From Dendrocalamus latiflorus (Eukaryota; Streptophyta; Magnoliopsida; Poales; Poaceae), in NCBI GenBank assembly GCA_017311315.1, contig CM029663.1, positions 33,770,622-33,834,621 of the forward strand: a DNA stretch of 64,000 nucleotides, given 5' to 3'. Of this stretch, positions 47,131 through 59,500 are shown in pieces. Below the pieces are notes generated by a model, which did not search any database, was not told the DNA's origin, and worked only from the letters and a program-made list of their open reading frames with translations. Position 1 is the first letter of the stretch; every line of letters begins with the position of its first letter. The position numbers were made by a program, and so were the translations under genes.

Positions 47131-47682
47131 AAAGGGAACCGACCCCTCCCCCCTCACGATGCTTATCGACGAGACGCTAGAGGCGGAGAGGTAGAGGAGT
47201 TGGGGGAAGAGGAGAAAGGGGAGGTGCTAGAGGCTGGAGTCTCTTCAGAGCGAGGACCTGAGGGGTGGTGCTAGTGACCTAAGCTTGTCCGGTCCTCAGG
47301 AGTCAGGACTAGGGATTTGGTTACTAGCTGGCAACCATATTACTTGGCTGGGATATGTTATGTATTTTTCAACATCTAGTTCATATCCACCGTTTTTCAA
47401 CTTTGTCACAAAATTGCAAATTTTGAAATTTGGCCGATTACCAGGCTGGAATTCCAATTACCCTTGACAACCGGAATTCCCTGTCCCCGGTTGCCAAACG
47501 GCCCAAATAGGCCCAAAGGAATGACACTACACCAACATGGCATGGGGCTTCGGTTCTCAGATTTGGATGGGTCTCGCCTGACGTTATCGTCAGAGGATCC
47601 GTTTCCCTCAGATTCATCCCCGGACCGGAAGCGCGTCAAATCCCAGACTTTTCTCCCTCTTTCCTCCTCGCCGGCGGCCACC
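47131..47682. other. Upstream region and 5'UTR of the acidic-protein gene
   Basis: A purine-rich block (47190-47250) is followed by ordinary sequence. The reading frame is open upstream of the ATG from about 47464, but the codons there do not look conserved. The ATG at 47683 in GCCACCATGTCC is a strong plant/animal-type start context. Confidence 0.45.
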
Positions 47683-48141
47683 ATGTCCATCCCCGGAAAC
47701 GGCCACCTCCCCGCCTCCACCGACCTCTCCAACCACTCCTCCGCCTCAGACTCCGAAGCCGACTACCGCCCCATCTCCGGCGCCGCCTCCGACTCCGACA
47801 CCGACCCTGATCCCGACCTCGCATCTCACCACCGCCTCGACGACGCGATCGGCAACGGAATCTCCGCCCTGGATCTCGCCTCTGACGACGAGGAGGAGGA
47901 CGAGGAGGCGGACATGGAGGACCTGAGGCTGGGGGAGGCGGCTGCGCGGGCGTTCTCGGAGGACGAGCGGCGGCGCCGCGCCCCGCTGCCCGCGGGCGCC
48001 GCGGCGCGGATCGTGGACGCGATGCGGGGCGTGGCGTTCCCCGTCGCGCCGCCTCCGTGGGCGGGCAGCGTCCCCGAGGACCAGTGGCTCGACCGCCTCC
48101 GCTCCCTCCGCGGCGGCCCCAGCGCCGGCCACCCCAACTAA
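47683..48141 (+). CDS. Small acidic plant protein of unknown function
   Basis: This 152-residue protein is likely intact and single-exon. The N-terminal half is rich in Ser, Asp and Pro (NHSSASDSEADYRPISGAAS, DSDTDPDPD). A glutamate/aspartate run (DDEEEDEEADMEDLRLGEAA) spans about residues 67-87. The C-terminus holds a denser, probably structured part (AARIVDAMRGVAFPVAPPPW, then WAGSVPEDQWLDRLRSLRGG). This Trp-containing tail is the part most likely to be conserved. I recall similar uncharacterised proteins in plants and a loose likeness to male-enhanced-antigen (MEA1) tails, but cannot assign a function. The start at 47683 has a GCCACCATG context, and the same first codons occur in a partial copy at 30883-30937, which supports it. 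Confidence 0.75.
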   Translation: MSIPGNGHLPASTDLSNHSSASDSEADYRPISGAASDSDTDPDPDLASHHRLDDAIGNGISALDLASDDEEEDEEADMEDLRLGEAAARAFSEDERRRRAPLPAGAAARIVDAMRGVAFPVAPPPWAGSVPEDQWLDRLRSLRGGPSAGHPN

Positions 48142-48954
48142 ACAGAGAAAAGGGGATTCTTACTTGCTGCAGCTTAGAATACAAATGCGAACCTGTTGCC
48201 TGCCGAAAAAATTGATCATATACCCTGCCTTGTACGGAACACTCCTCGTTTGCTGCTACCTCTCATACAAATGCGAACCTGTTGGCTGTTGCTGCTGCTA
48301 CCGCTCCGGAATTCGTGTGCAAATCATTAGCAGCAATAAGACCGGTGTTTGTCAATTGTAATCTTGGTCTTTCACGAGCGTGCTTGTGCCTTGATTGACT
48401 CCATCCTAGTGTAGCTTCTGTTGCGCTCCCTGCTCCTGGCCACCGCACCCTCGACGATGCTGTGTTCTTACCCTCCGTCCTCCCGTCGTGGTTCGTCCCT
48501 GCCGTCGGACCCGCCGCCGCTCGCCGCGCACCGTCCGCAACCACTTGATCTGCGCCGCTTCCCATGTCCATCACCCCGACGGGAGGGACCAAGAGAGGAG
48601 CTTTTCAGAATAGGGTACGCTGCTACTGCTACTCGATCGATCTTGAGTTCTTTCTCTTGGATTTTGCCAAGACTCGATCTTTAACTCTCGACGCTGCTGC
48701 TACTCGATGATCCCTAGAGGCTGTTGCTGCTACTCGATTTGGGTTTTTTTAGACCGATTTGGATGATTTATGGGGGAGTAACGAAATTGGGCAAGAGAAC
48801 CAGATTATCCAGAGAACCACTAGTAAGATATGTTTGATATGGTTGGGCTTAATGTTTGATATGATTGGGCTTATAGTTTTGAATTGAAAATTTTAAGTTT
48901 TAGCTGTTTATGACAAAGATTATACTCGCTTGTGATTTTGGTTGATGCAGATGG
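48142..48954. other. 3'UTR with a short direct repeat, then intergenic DNA
   Basis: ATACAAATGCGAACCTGTTG occurs at 48179-48198 and again at about 48268-48287, so part of the 3'UTR is duplicated at 89 bases. From 48420 to 48620 the sequence is GC-rich and might be an exon of another gene, but nothing recognisable is encoded. Confidence 0.5.
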
Positions 48955-49300
48955 TAGGTTTTTAACGTGTACTATAATTAACTTGTATACCCTATCTTAA
49001 GAAAATACTCTGTTTAAAAGTTAGGTACTGTAGCAAAAGTCAAAAGCCGTTTTTTGAAGCCGTTAAAAAACAGGCTCTATGGCATATGTCTTTTGGCTGC
49101 AACTTACTTTTAGGCTGTTCGTAAGAGAGAATACGAAGTAATAGAAACTCGAGTGCGATTTTGGTCGATATAAATAAAGTTACTATAGTGTATACTATAA
49201 TCAACTTGTAGACCCTATTTTGAAAAGCACTCCCTTTGAAAGCTAGTTACTGTAACAAAAGCTAAAAGCTGCTTTTAAAAGCCGCAAAGAACAGACCCAG
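48955..49300. mobile_element. MITE family 2: half copy plus adjoining full copy
   Basis: The right half of a copy (about 48960-49078: ACTATAATTAACTTG...TTTAAAAGTTAGGTACTGTAG... AACAGGC) is directly followed by a full copy (about 49080-49300). Shared landmarks are TTTTGGCTGC, GATTTTGGTCGATATAAATA, CTTGTAGACCC and AGCTAGTTACTGTA. The ends pair as CTTTTGGCTGC and AGAACAG-type inverted repeats. Confidence 0.55.
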
Positions 49301-49529
49301 ATTTTGATGTTTGGGCATTTTGGCCCTGTGCAGCACAACAATACCAGTAGTAGCCTCCTAGACCGCATGACTTGGGTGCTACGGTGCTGGGGCGTGAGAC
49401 TACACACGTATCGGCCAGCTGGAGTCTCGTGCTGGGGGAGGGGCTAGAAATGGTATTGTATACATCCAGAGACTACTCATGATATTGTTGTGCTGCACAG
49501 GGTCAAAATTTCCAAAATTCGCAAATTTT
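49301..49529. mobile_element. Foldback MITE with TIRs of about 45 bases
   Basis: The inner inverted repeat CCCTGTGCAGCACAACAATA (49324-49343) is matched perfectly by its complement at 49483-49502. Pairing continues outward, with a few mismatches, to ATTTTG at about 49301 and CAAAATTTTG at about 49529. The unpaired middle is about 140 bases. Confidence 0.8.
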
Positions 49530-49993
49530 GTCTCCGTAATAAATTTGTGATTATCTGCATCTTCTTTTAGTGGGGTTTTTAAAAAAAATGACAAAGGGCA
49601 ATTTGGTCCAATAAATATTTAATCCCAATCCAAAACGCAACGTATCCAAACGTGGCAATGGTACTAAAATTTCATATCCCTATCCCAAGTCCACCGCTTC
49701 ATATACCATCTTTCGTTCCTATCACAATCCCACCGTGCATGCAAACACCACCCGCGTGATACCCAAGTTCCTCATTTATTTGTACTACATGGACATGAGG
49801 AGTGAAATCTTAAGCAGATGTTAACTAGATTAGAAACCAGGTACTAGAATCATAGTGGAAAAAGACAACTGAACTTGACGGAGTGCGAAACTAAGTACAC
49901 GAGCTGTTAGTAGTTGGAATTTAAAGCCAAAACTTGTGTCAATGTTTATGCTACAACTTATTTTTATCTCTAATTGTTTATGCCTCGGTTTCT
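49530..49993. other. Intergenic sequence, nothing recognised
   Basis: AT-rich spacer between MITEs; no gene, repeat or RNA was recognised. Confidence 0.4.
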
Positions 49994-50390
49994 AAGGGCA
50001 CATTCATATTAATTTTTAACTTTATATGAACAGTAATAACTTATAAAGAAACATGTAGCGAGACACTGGTGTATGATTTTGACCAATATAAATAAAGTGT
50101 CTGTTCTTTTTGGCTAAGGCTTTTGGCTTCTGGCTGCGGTTTGTGGCTTTTGGGCGGTTCGTACGAGAGATTACAGAGTAACAGAAACTCACATGCGGTT
50201 TTTGCCTATATAAATGAAGTCGGTACAGTATGTACTACAATTAACTAATAGACCTCATCTTGAAAAAAACACTCCGTTTTAAAACTAGTTACTATAGAAA
50301 AGTCAAAAGCAGAAGCTAAAAACTAAAAAAGAGCAGGACCGAAGTCACTACATTATGTACTACAATTGACTAGTAAACCTCAAGCTTCTA
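49994..50390. mobile_element. MITE family 2 copy interrupted by another copy of itself
   Basis: The outer copy runs GATTTTGACCAATATAAATA AAGT to 50098 and resumes at about 50346 with CACTACATTATGTACTAC AATTGACTAG. The inner copy, 50099-50340, starts GTCTGTTCTTTTTGGC and ends AAAGAGCAGGACC. The join carries AAAGT/GAAGT, a near-perfect 5-base duplication. Confidence 0.65.
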
Positions 50391-50579
50391 CCTAAGCAAC
50401 ACTACTTGATGCTCCATGGATGCCACCAAATTTATTATATTATTAAAGCAAAGACAAAAGGAGCCACCGCGTTCGCTCTTAAAAGGTAGTAATTTATACG
50501 TTAATTGGAGAAAAAAGAGAAAGATTTACACCGTTGATCATGGTGGATCCAAATTATAACGGTCTAGATTAAAAGAAAA

Positions 50580-51400
50580 AGTTCATGTCAAGTGCAACCC
50601 AAATAATAACTAAAATTTGGAATAAACAACAAATAAAATTAGCAATTTAATTTTCATGTGAATTCCTAAGTAAAATATATAAATAAAATAATTCAAAATA
50701 AAAATTTAACAAAAAATTAGCAAATGAATTTGTATATGAATTCTAATAAAAAATAACTGAAATTCTGAATAAAAATAAAATAAAATTAGTAATTTTATTT
50801 TGATATAAATTCCAAAGTAAAATCTCTAAATAACCATAAATCAGACAAAAATTAAAACAAAAATTGGCAATTGCATTTGCATACGAATTTTAACTAAAAA
50901 ATTGAAATAGATAAAAAATAAAATTTGTAATTTAATTTCCATACAATTTTAAAGTAAAAACATCAACTTAGAAAAATAGAATAAACTATATAAAATTAGC
51001 AATTTGTTTTCCACATGAATTACTAAGTAAAATCCCTAAATAAAGATAATTTAGAATAAATATTCGAAAAAATATTCGAAATTCAGAACAATATAAAAAA
51101 ATAGCAATTTGACTTTGATATGAAATCCAAAGTTAAATGCCTAAATAATTATAGTTCCAAATAAAAATAAAGAAAAAAATTAGTAATTGGATTTGTATAC
51201 AAATTTCAACAAAAATAATTGAAATTCAGAGTAAAAATAAAAGAAAATTTCAATTTTTATTTTCATGCAATTGCAAAGTAAAATCCCTAAATAACTACAA
51301 TTAAAAATAATTTAAATAAAATTAGCAATTTGATTTGTATACGACCTCCAATAAAAAACAAATAAATTTTTTTTAGTAAAAATAAAAATTGTAACAAGGA
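50580..51400. repeat. Degenerate AT-rich tandem array, period about 145 bp
   Basis: The phrase AAGTAAAATCCCTAAATA and variants recur near 50670, 50815, 51027, 51131 and 51277. AAATTAGCAATTTGATTTT and GTATAYGAATTYYAA recur in fixed order between them. Typical spacing is 142-146 bases, with one shortened unit. No gene is present. Confidence 0.65.
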
Positions 51401-52456
51401 TATCATGAATAGTATCAGAAAAGACCACAAACAGTACAATGGTGTTGATTTATCTAACAAGAAGACATTGACCCATCAGGAGACAAAGAGCAAAGGCGAT
51501 GGCGGGGGAGATGAGGACAATGTTATGCTGCCTACTTAGCCATCCAACAAGGAAAATGTCATACTACTAGCCAAAGTTGTTGAGGAAAACTGCTAGAGTC
51601 AAAGAAGTCAAGGCCATGACGACGAGTGGTTAGCATCAGCATTATTCAAGAAGTCAATATCTAAATAAGCTTAATAATGGAAAAGCTTCGATAGAGAGGA
51701 GATGAAGCTTTGCATTAAATATAAGCTATAACGATATGAGGTCATCAGGTAGCTACAAGCGTACCATCACTGGTGAGGATGACATCATCAATGATGGCAA
51801 GAAGATTCTTCATATCGTTAGACAACGACTAAAGTAGATATGCTAGCATCAGTAAAAATACGAAGTCATTATGGTTAGTGAGGGAACCATAACATTGAGG
51901 TGGCTAATGTCGAATAAGAGAAGCGATCGATATAAGAGAAGAGAGACATTAAACACATATAACATCATATATGTGTATATCCATGCATGTATTTGTACAA
52001 ATAGAAGCACATACATACAGAAGTAGAGATGGTGCAACCATAGGGAATAGGCTTAGGGATACACACGAAAGCGTGACCGGTGTCCTTGGTAGGAATCAAC
52101 GACGGTTGTACATTTATGCATGTTTGATGTTGCAACTGTTTGCATTAAGCAATAATTAGAGAAAAATAGAGGATAACTATGTGGTGGAGTATTGTGTTAG
52201 AATAGGTGGCAGGGAATAGATTATATTGAAATAGGTAACAGCTAAGAGGGACCTGATCAAGAATTAGACGCGTTGTTGGAGGTTGAGGTAGAAAATTTGT
52301 AGTGGCAAGAAGTGATACAAGACACATGGTTCGATAGGTAGCCAGCGTGGAGGGATTATAAATTTAAGGTAGGTCACTTATAGTGTATCGATGTATGCGT
52401 GAGCTATATACTCTAATACCATGTAAACTAATAAGATAATTTGTCGCACATATAAT
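51401..52456. other. Intergenic sequence, possible decayed retrotransposon
   Basis: No protein is recognisable. On the minus strand near 52412-52422 TGGTATTAGAG resembles a decayed copia tRNA-Met primer site, which would mean that a copia LTR once began just to its right and was then interrupted by the LTR at 52457. This is weak evidence. Confidence 0.3.
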
Positions 52457-54709
52457 TGTCGGACCCCAAGTTTACCAATATGGAATCCTCTGTGATAACA
52501 CTGCATTATTCCCTGGATCAGTAGATAATGCTCACAGATACAACGCTGCATCATTTCATACACGATAAAGCCATACATTACCATACCAGAGTTCAAATAG
52601 ACCACGTCGGGCCAGAGTTACAATAGGGCCGTCAGGCCAAATGTCTTACAATACATAAAGAATGAAAGTGGAAGCGTACATAGCGTAGGGGGCACAACTC
52701 GCCACAGGCAAGCGACTGGGATAACCCGAGTACCAACGCTATTAACCAGGGACCTGGCTAATAACGAAGGCACCCGCCAAAACTAGCCTGGTCAACTGGA
52801 CTGAGACGAGAGGCAAGACTACCGAGGCCTAATCTAGTAACCACCGTCTTCATTTCCTTCGGCATCCTGCTCCTCATGGTAGGCGTAATGCTCTTGACTC
52901 CCAGTCTCTGAATGGGGGTTAAGAGCGAGGTGAGCACAAACAACCATGCTCCGCGAGCCAACACACAGAATGCATATTATTATAGATGCAAGGCTATTCA
53001 AGGATGGTTCGGTTTCTTTTATTTGCATAAAGCAGCTTTTGAAATAACCATAACTTAAAAGTCTCTACGACCTAGCATTTTTCAAGAACTTATGATTTAA
53101 ATAATGAAAGTGTGCAATAATTTTATAACAGGGTAGGTTCCATTTACCAATTTTATGGTTACATCGTCAACAAAAACTCTCTGTAAATAATATTCGTAAA
53201 TATAAAGCCTAGAGATTTAAAAGACCAAACTCTTAAGTATAAATTCAACAAGGGATTATTGCTTCATTTAAAAAAAGTCTGTAATTAAGAGTGGAGTATT
53301 TCTATCTCAATATAACACAGGGAGGAATTTGGTTTCAGGGGAAGACACTGTTCAGGCAATCGCTGATATAACTACCTCTCGGTCAGGCAAGTAAAGCAGG
53401 CTGCCAAGCCTGCGGTGGTTCATGAAAAATGTTTTGGTTTTGACAGTTATTCACTAAATGTGCATGAAAAAAATTAGTTTCTAAAATAAAGAAACATGGT
53501 CAGAATATTGGATAACATGATAAGTAATCAAAAGTAAATAAGTCCACTGGAGGAGCAGTGGGCTGTAGAGAAATTATTAGAAGATGGTAGAGGGTGCTCT
53601 GGTTATGAGTTCAGAGGCAGGTGAGACCCACTACATATGGTTATCATACAAGGACTATAAAACAACCTTCATTTTGAAATAAGCCGTAAAACAGTATCAA
53701 CCATACTCCCGTGCTAAACGGGCGGAACAAGTTACTCTCTTTTATTGCTATTATCTCCATGATGGGTAAGTAATAACTTAGGGAGGGGACTCGGGCCAGT
53801 GAGAAAACCCGGGAGTCCAAGTCGCTTATATTAGCGTATGTGGAGTGTCGAGTATCCAGTACCGCTCGACCAACGGTTTGATAGCCGGATGGAGATATAG
53901 TGATAAGAGTCGAGAAAACATTCTGTATTCTGAATTTGGGGTCGCATCAAAGGAAATGCGAAAGTCCAATGTCCATAAGAATTCAGAATAATTATGGGTA
54001 AAGTGATACAAGTCTGCGCAGTACTAAAAATCATGAATTCATGCCAGTCTCTTGGATAAGAGTCTACGGGGAAAAACACTGGTTTTTCTCTTGTTCCAAA
54101 ATGAATGATAGATATTTCATAGTTAAAATACTGTCAACCTTTCAAAACTGATATTATGTCTTTTGGAAAAATTAATCAGGTAAGATACAGGTAGAAACCT
54201 GAACAAGATTGCACCATTATTTATAAACTTACCGAGTACTCTATACTCACTCTTGCTATTAAATCTCCCCCTTTCAGAGCATTACACAGCAGGGGAATTT
54301 TTGGGTTTTGAAGAGGGCGGGCTTGAAAATGAGGACACCTCAGGATATGAGGTTGCAGAGGATGACGAGATGGAGGCTGTATCTGACGACTGGGAGGAAT
54401 AGACAGTCCCTAGATTGTCATAACAGGATTGACGGGTATTATATAATAAGCAACAATGTATTTCCCGCTAATGTAGTACTTAGTTGTGTAATGGACCAGA
54501 ATTATGGTAACCGTAAGAAACAATTAGGTGACTCGACTTCAAGTCATCTGCGGGTTGTAATAAATATCGTACTTCCAGTCTCTAATTATTGTTCTGCGTA
54601 ACTACTCTGATTGGCTTGTTGCTTGTTAAATGCGGTGTTTTACCGAAATAACAAGTAACAATCCGTTGACTAGTGTTATTACCCCATGGTAATGACACGG
54701 GTCGTCACA
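52457..54709 (+). mobile_element. Gypsy-type LTR
   Basis: It begins TGTCGGACCCCAAG and ends ACACGGGTCGTCACA. The segment ACTTACCGAGTACTCTATAC (about 54228) and the acidic-codon stretch after it resemble the equivalent part of 56568-60401 (GGAGTACTTTATGTACTCAC near 60022) in the same orientation. The bases flanking it (ATAAT left, ATCCT right) do not match, so either a boundary is wrong or the element is truncated. Confidence 0.5.
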
Positions 54710-55574
54710 ATCCTGTCGTTCGAACTCGCCTTCAACATTCCCGCCTTTCTCGTGCCATGCTTGAGCTCAAGTCTCACCTGGCATTCTTGATCGTTCTGGG
54801 CCTCGACTCCTCTATGAGCCTAGCCTCGATCACCGCTGTTGACCACAGTTGACTCCAAGCGACCCTGCACATCCAAAGACAAAGAATTCGTTTCCAGACA
54901 CAAGTTCTTCATAACTTGACCTATATTAGTAAGACATGCATCATGCAATCTTAATCCAACAACTCATGTCAACCTAACTAAATCCATGACTCAAATCCCA
55001 AATTCTTAATTTCTGCTCAAACCAATTCTGATAGAGAATAATCTTTGCAAAGTCAATTAACCACTCCATAAATATTATAATGATTCATCACAACATTAAG
55101 CTGGACCATCTCACATGATCCTTCGCAGAAGTTTACCATCCAGAATGTTTTATCTTTAACTTCTAGTGAAATGCGTCAGCTGGGTTTAACTCGATGCAAC
55201 CGTTAGCGTTTGCATGAACTGTTTTGTCAGAAATTTTTGGTACATTAGAATGTCATGAGACCAGGTGGATCTGTTCTATGTGTCTCGAGTTGAGCTGCCT
55301 CTGGTGCTCGTCAACGAGCAAGCTCACCAATCACCACTGCGTCTTCCTTGCCATACTGCAAGTCTGAAACTAGATGTTTGTACTGATTCTTGTTGGCGTG
55401 CGTGATCTGTGATTCGTAAAATTTGTATGCATTTGGAATATTTGGGCGTAGAAATGCTGCAAGTTATCCTGCACGTCGGGCTATCTTGCAGGACTTGCTC
55501 AGCCCAAATTCGTGGTCTGTGACTCAATTAATTTGAGGTGTCAATTACTCTTCACAACATTTGAAACTTACGTG
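54710..55574. other. Intergenic sequence, nothing recognised
   Basis: Mixed composition, no recognisable coding segment or repeat. Confidence 0.4.
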
Positions 55575-55895
55575 GTAAGAGCACTCCCAATGCAGAAATT
55601 ATGGATGGTTTCTATGGCATTAAATAAGGTGCCAAGTAAGCAAAATGCTGATGTGTCATTGGAGTTAAGGAGGAGAGATAAGGAAATGGTTTCTTATATA
55701 GAAACCATGTCTACACAAGAACCAAGATAGAAAGAGATGTGATAGGTAGATGATAGGAGAGAGAAGATAGATGATTGGATGAAAATTTTATTTGTAGAAA
55801 CTATCCATTAGGAGTATAGTTTCCATGGGTAGTGTCTACATTAATTGGCAAGTATAGAAACTACTTCATAGTTTCTGCATTAGGAGTGCCCTTAC
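55575..55895. mobile_element. MITE with 24-bp TIRs
   Basis: The left end GTAAGAGCACTCCCAATGCA and the right end, whose complement reads GTAAGGGCACTCCTAATGCA, form inverted repeats of about 24 bases. The inside carries paired TAGTTTC/GAAACTA motifs. Flanking duplications could not be defined. Confidence 0.75.
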
Positions 55896-56567
55896 ACATT
55901 TAAGTTGTCACTGATACCAAGTTAGAAACTAGGGTTCATGTACCAAATAAAAGCAACAAACATAACGACATAAAAATGGCTAAATATCATGTGGAAATAA
56001 CACTCCCTGTGTAAACTTTGTGGAAACGGCATGTAAAAGTTTTTATAAGTTCTCAAAAATTACGACTGGTAGGTGAGTGGTTATTATATAGAACTAAAAA
56101 ATTCCAAGAAAAAACTTTATCGCATTTGCAAGATGTGAAAATGGCAAATTCAGCATGAATAGTGATTTTTCGTTGTTCATCGCTATTCATTTTGCTACTC
56201 ATCAATTTCATATCTTCCAAGTGCGACTAAGTTTGCTCTTAAAATTTTACAAGGTTATATAACAGTTATAAAACATCATCTCCCCTGCATATGGTATTTC
56301 TTTTAGAATTTTTGGAAACATTTACATGTGGTTTCAGTGGAGTTTACACGAGACGGAAAGGGTGTTTCCCGCATGATATTGATGCCAGAAAACCATACAA
56401 GTACACGGTTTTAGTAGGACTGTGAGAGACCCAAAATCTTCACCAACTTTTCATCTGCTGTTGTGGAATAATGCAAACGGCAAAGGACATGAGTCCCGCT
56501 CCTAGCAGCTTCAGTTTCTAACAACTAGCCCATATTTTCTGCAAACGGGTTGTAAAAAATAACTACC
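55896..56567. other. Intergenic sequence, nothing recognised
   Basis: AT-rich spacer to the solo LTR; no gene was recognised. Confidence 0.4.
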
Positions 56568-59500
56568 TATAACATCCTGATTTTTAGAGCCTTTTTAAAG
56601 TTTTAAAATAAAACTCACCATTTGGATTTTTCTGGAATTAATTAAAGCTTAATTGAAATTTTCATTAACTAAAAAGATTTAATATGATTAAAATTAAACA
56701 TTAATATTTGACAAAAAATATTTTATTTGTGTTCCTTGTGTCACAAGGAATTTTTCTGTATTTTCTTGAATTTTTCGGAGTTTGTTTGAGCTCAATATTA
56801 AAAAAAATAGATTTCCCTTCTAGTCACTCATCCCAAAATTTCCCTAAGCATTTCCTCGCTTATAACCTCAGAGTTCTCAGCCGAATGCTACCAGCTCTGC
56901 CAACCTTCTTTCATGATATGTAGCCACATTCCTTTCTTTTATTCTTTTGTAGTCCAGTACACTATTCATCCTCCATCTTCGTAACGTTCGTCTGAGAGCA
57001 CGCATGCGCGAGTCGCCATGGCTTCTTCTTCAACCTTCCATAACTTTTGATTTTCTCAACGATTTTTTGTGAAATAAAGTGCATTCAAATCCTCTCATCA
57101 AGAGAATTTCATTCCTAGTCTTAGCCTTCAATTCCATGCGTCCATTTTCGCGGGAATATGCCATGCCACCGAAAGACATTCCCTCGCGGATCTCCCCATC
57201 CGGTCCACCTCCACGCCTATAAAAGGGAGCATCAGGTGCCTCTCCTTATCCTCACCAAGCCTCTGAAATCTCAAGGTCTCTCTCCCTTTCTCCTCGCCGC
57301 AATCGGCATTTTACTCTCGCCAACAAAACGGCGTTCTTCGGCCATTTGCGCCGCCTACAGTGGAGTTCCGCCACATTTGGCCACACCATTGGCTTCGCCT
57401 TTGCGCGTTCTACATGATGCTCCCCTCGCCTTCGCCGGAGCACCGTGGCCAAATCGCGTCGTCGCTTCACTCCTCGCTACGAGCCAACCGTGCATGTTCC
57501 ACCATAACCGAGGTGAGCATTATGTTCCCCACATTCTCCTCTTCGTTTCGCCGCAAACCTTACCCGCTAACTCCTCTCCGTTTGCCAAGAACACCGATGT
57601 CAACCCGATGGTCACCAAAAGTCTTCTCCGCCATGTTTCGCCACCATCCGATATCATTTGGCCGAACCGTCTATACCGTTGAGTTTGCCTCGATGCGTTC
57701 TACGTCGTGCTTCCATCGCCATCACCTGAAGATCCCCCCGAGTCCTTGTCGACCTTGTCAGGCCCTGACACTAAAACTGTACTTCGCGCGTACACCCCTT
57801 TTTGGTAAGCGCTTCAATTTTTGATCGCGTCATATTGTGTCCTAGACTCTAAGAAATTTTTTTTACCATTTTGTTTAATTTTTCGTGGAGCCAATTGTCA
57901 GGAATTGAGCTTTCCGCGAAAATGGCCGTTTTTGACTCCTGGCGTCGATTCGTCGTCTCTGTTGAGTTTTAGGCCATGCCATAATTTTTCTTAGACTTGC
58001 CTCTCTGCGTTCTACACCATGCTCCCTTCCTTTTCCCCAAAAAGCGTCCACAAATTTTCGCCTCCGACACCTCGCCATGGCCGCCAATGGCATCTCGTGT
58101 CCCCATCTATCCGTTGGTGTTTTTCTCCAATCCGTTCGCGTCATATCGTGCCAAACCATCCCAGGTAGCTACCTTTCAAATGGTTTTGGATTCGCTCCAC
58201 CGAGCACTAAGATATCAAGTTTTTCCTGTTTCTCCACTGTCGTCATTCAAACGTCAATTGTATCGTCTTCGATTAATTTTCAGCTTAGCCAATAATTTTT
58301 CTAACTTCACCATGCCATGTACTACCCCACGCTCACCTTACATCTCCACGTTCCATACCCGGTGTCCGACCTGCCGTTGTCGCTACCACGCCATCACTGC
58401 CGTTTTTCCCTCACCGCCGGTGATTGCCGCCGTTACTCGTCGCCGTACCCATGTCACCACCTTCGCCTCATTGCCAGCATTCCATTTTGCCCATTCGTCA
58501 GCCACCTTGTAGCCAATCGACACCGTACTATTCAAAAAGTAATCCTCGTATTTTGTTATCATTTCATGTGATGTCCAAACTTTCAAATATTCGTTCTCCC
58601 TCATACAGAATCCGAATCCATTGATTCTTCCTCCTAAATTCATCTAAAATCATAATCTATCCCTTAGTATATATTTTATAATTTTTAGATTTTATTTGGA
58701 TTTTATTTGAGTTTATTTTGTTTGTTCAGTCTTTTCGCGCGTAGAACCCGTCGTTGCCGAAGACTTTCCCGACCCGCAGCAAGAAGGTCCAGACAGCGTG
58801 CAAGAAGGCAAGTCTCCTTTGATCATCTTGAACCTATGATTTCGAAATGTTTTAATTATTTTAAATTATGTGCATTGCTATTTATATAAAATATTAGTTC
58901 AAATCTTAAGGCATTAGTATATCCAACCTTGTTATGCCCTCACTTGAAGTTGATTGCCATGTACCTTTGCAACCCTAGAAATTCCTTTGACTCATTAATG
59001 AGAGTAATATATTAAATTGTTGGTAATAGAATAGTAGTATAATGCTTAGTCATGCTATTTAATACTTCGAAATCTTGAAAATGGGAAATTATGATTTATT
59101 GCAATAACCTTGTGTTTATAAAGTTAGTGGTGATTGGAGTTGCCACTGTTCTTTTAAAATAAAATAAAATGTGAAAATTAGTTTAGATTAGGGTGGATGG
59201 TTGGTTTAGATTGGTGCAGCAAGCACGAGATCTTGATAAGTGTATGTTCCACCCTAGTCAATTAAGGACCGACGCTTGTGTGTTGTCCAGACTGAGCATT
59301 AACCGTACAACCACAAGTCTATATGGGTACGACCTAGCTGACTAACTTACGATAGTCTAGTTTAGGTGCCACCAGTGGAAAGTGGGTGCCAGGGATGGAC
59401 TGGTTATTCACAGTGAGGGACAGTGATTTACTGTACTCATATGGCGCAAGAGGGGGCTTCGGTTCGGGCAGTTAGCCTACCTGCGGTGAAACCTCAGCGA

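Noticed and set aside
57158..58643. Frames up to 174 codons that look Pro/Ser/His-rich
   Set aside because: They lie within a solo LTR with TATA box, polyadenylation signal and TSD; no domain is recognisable.
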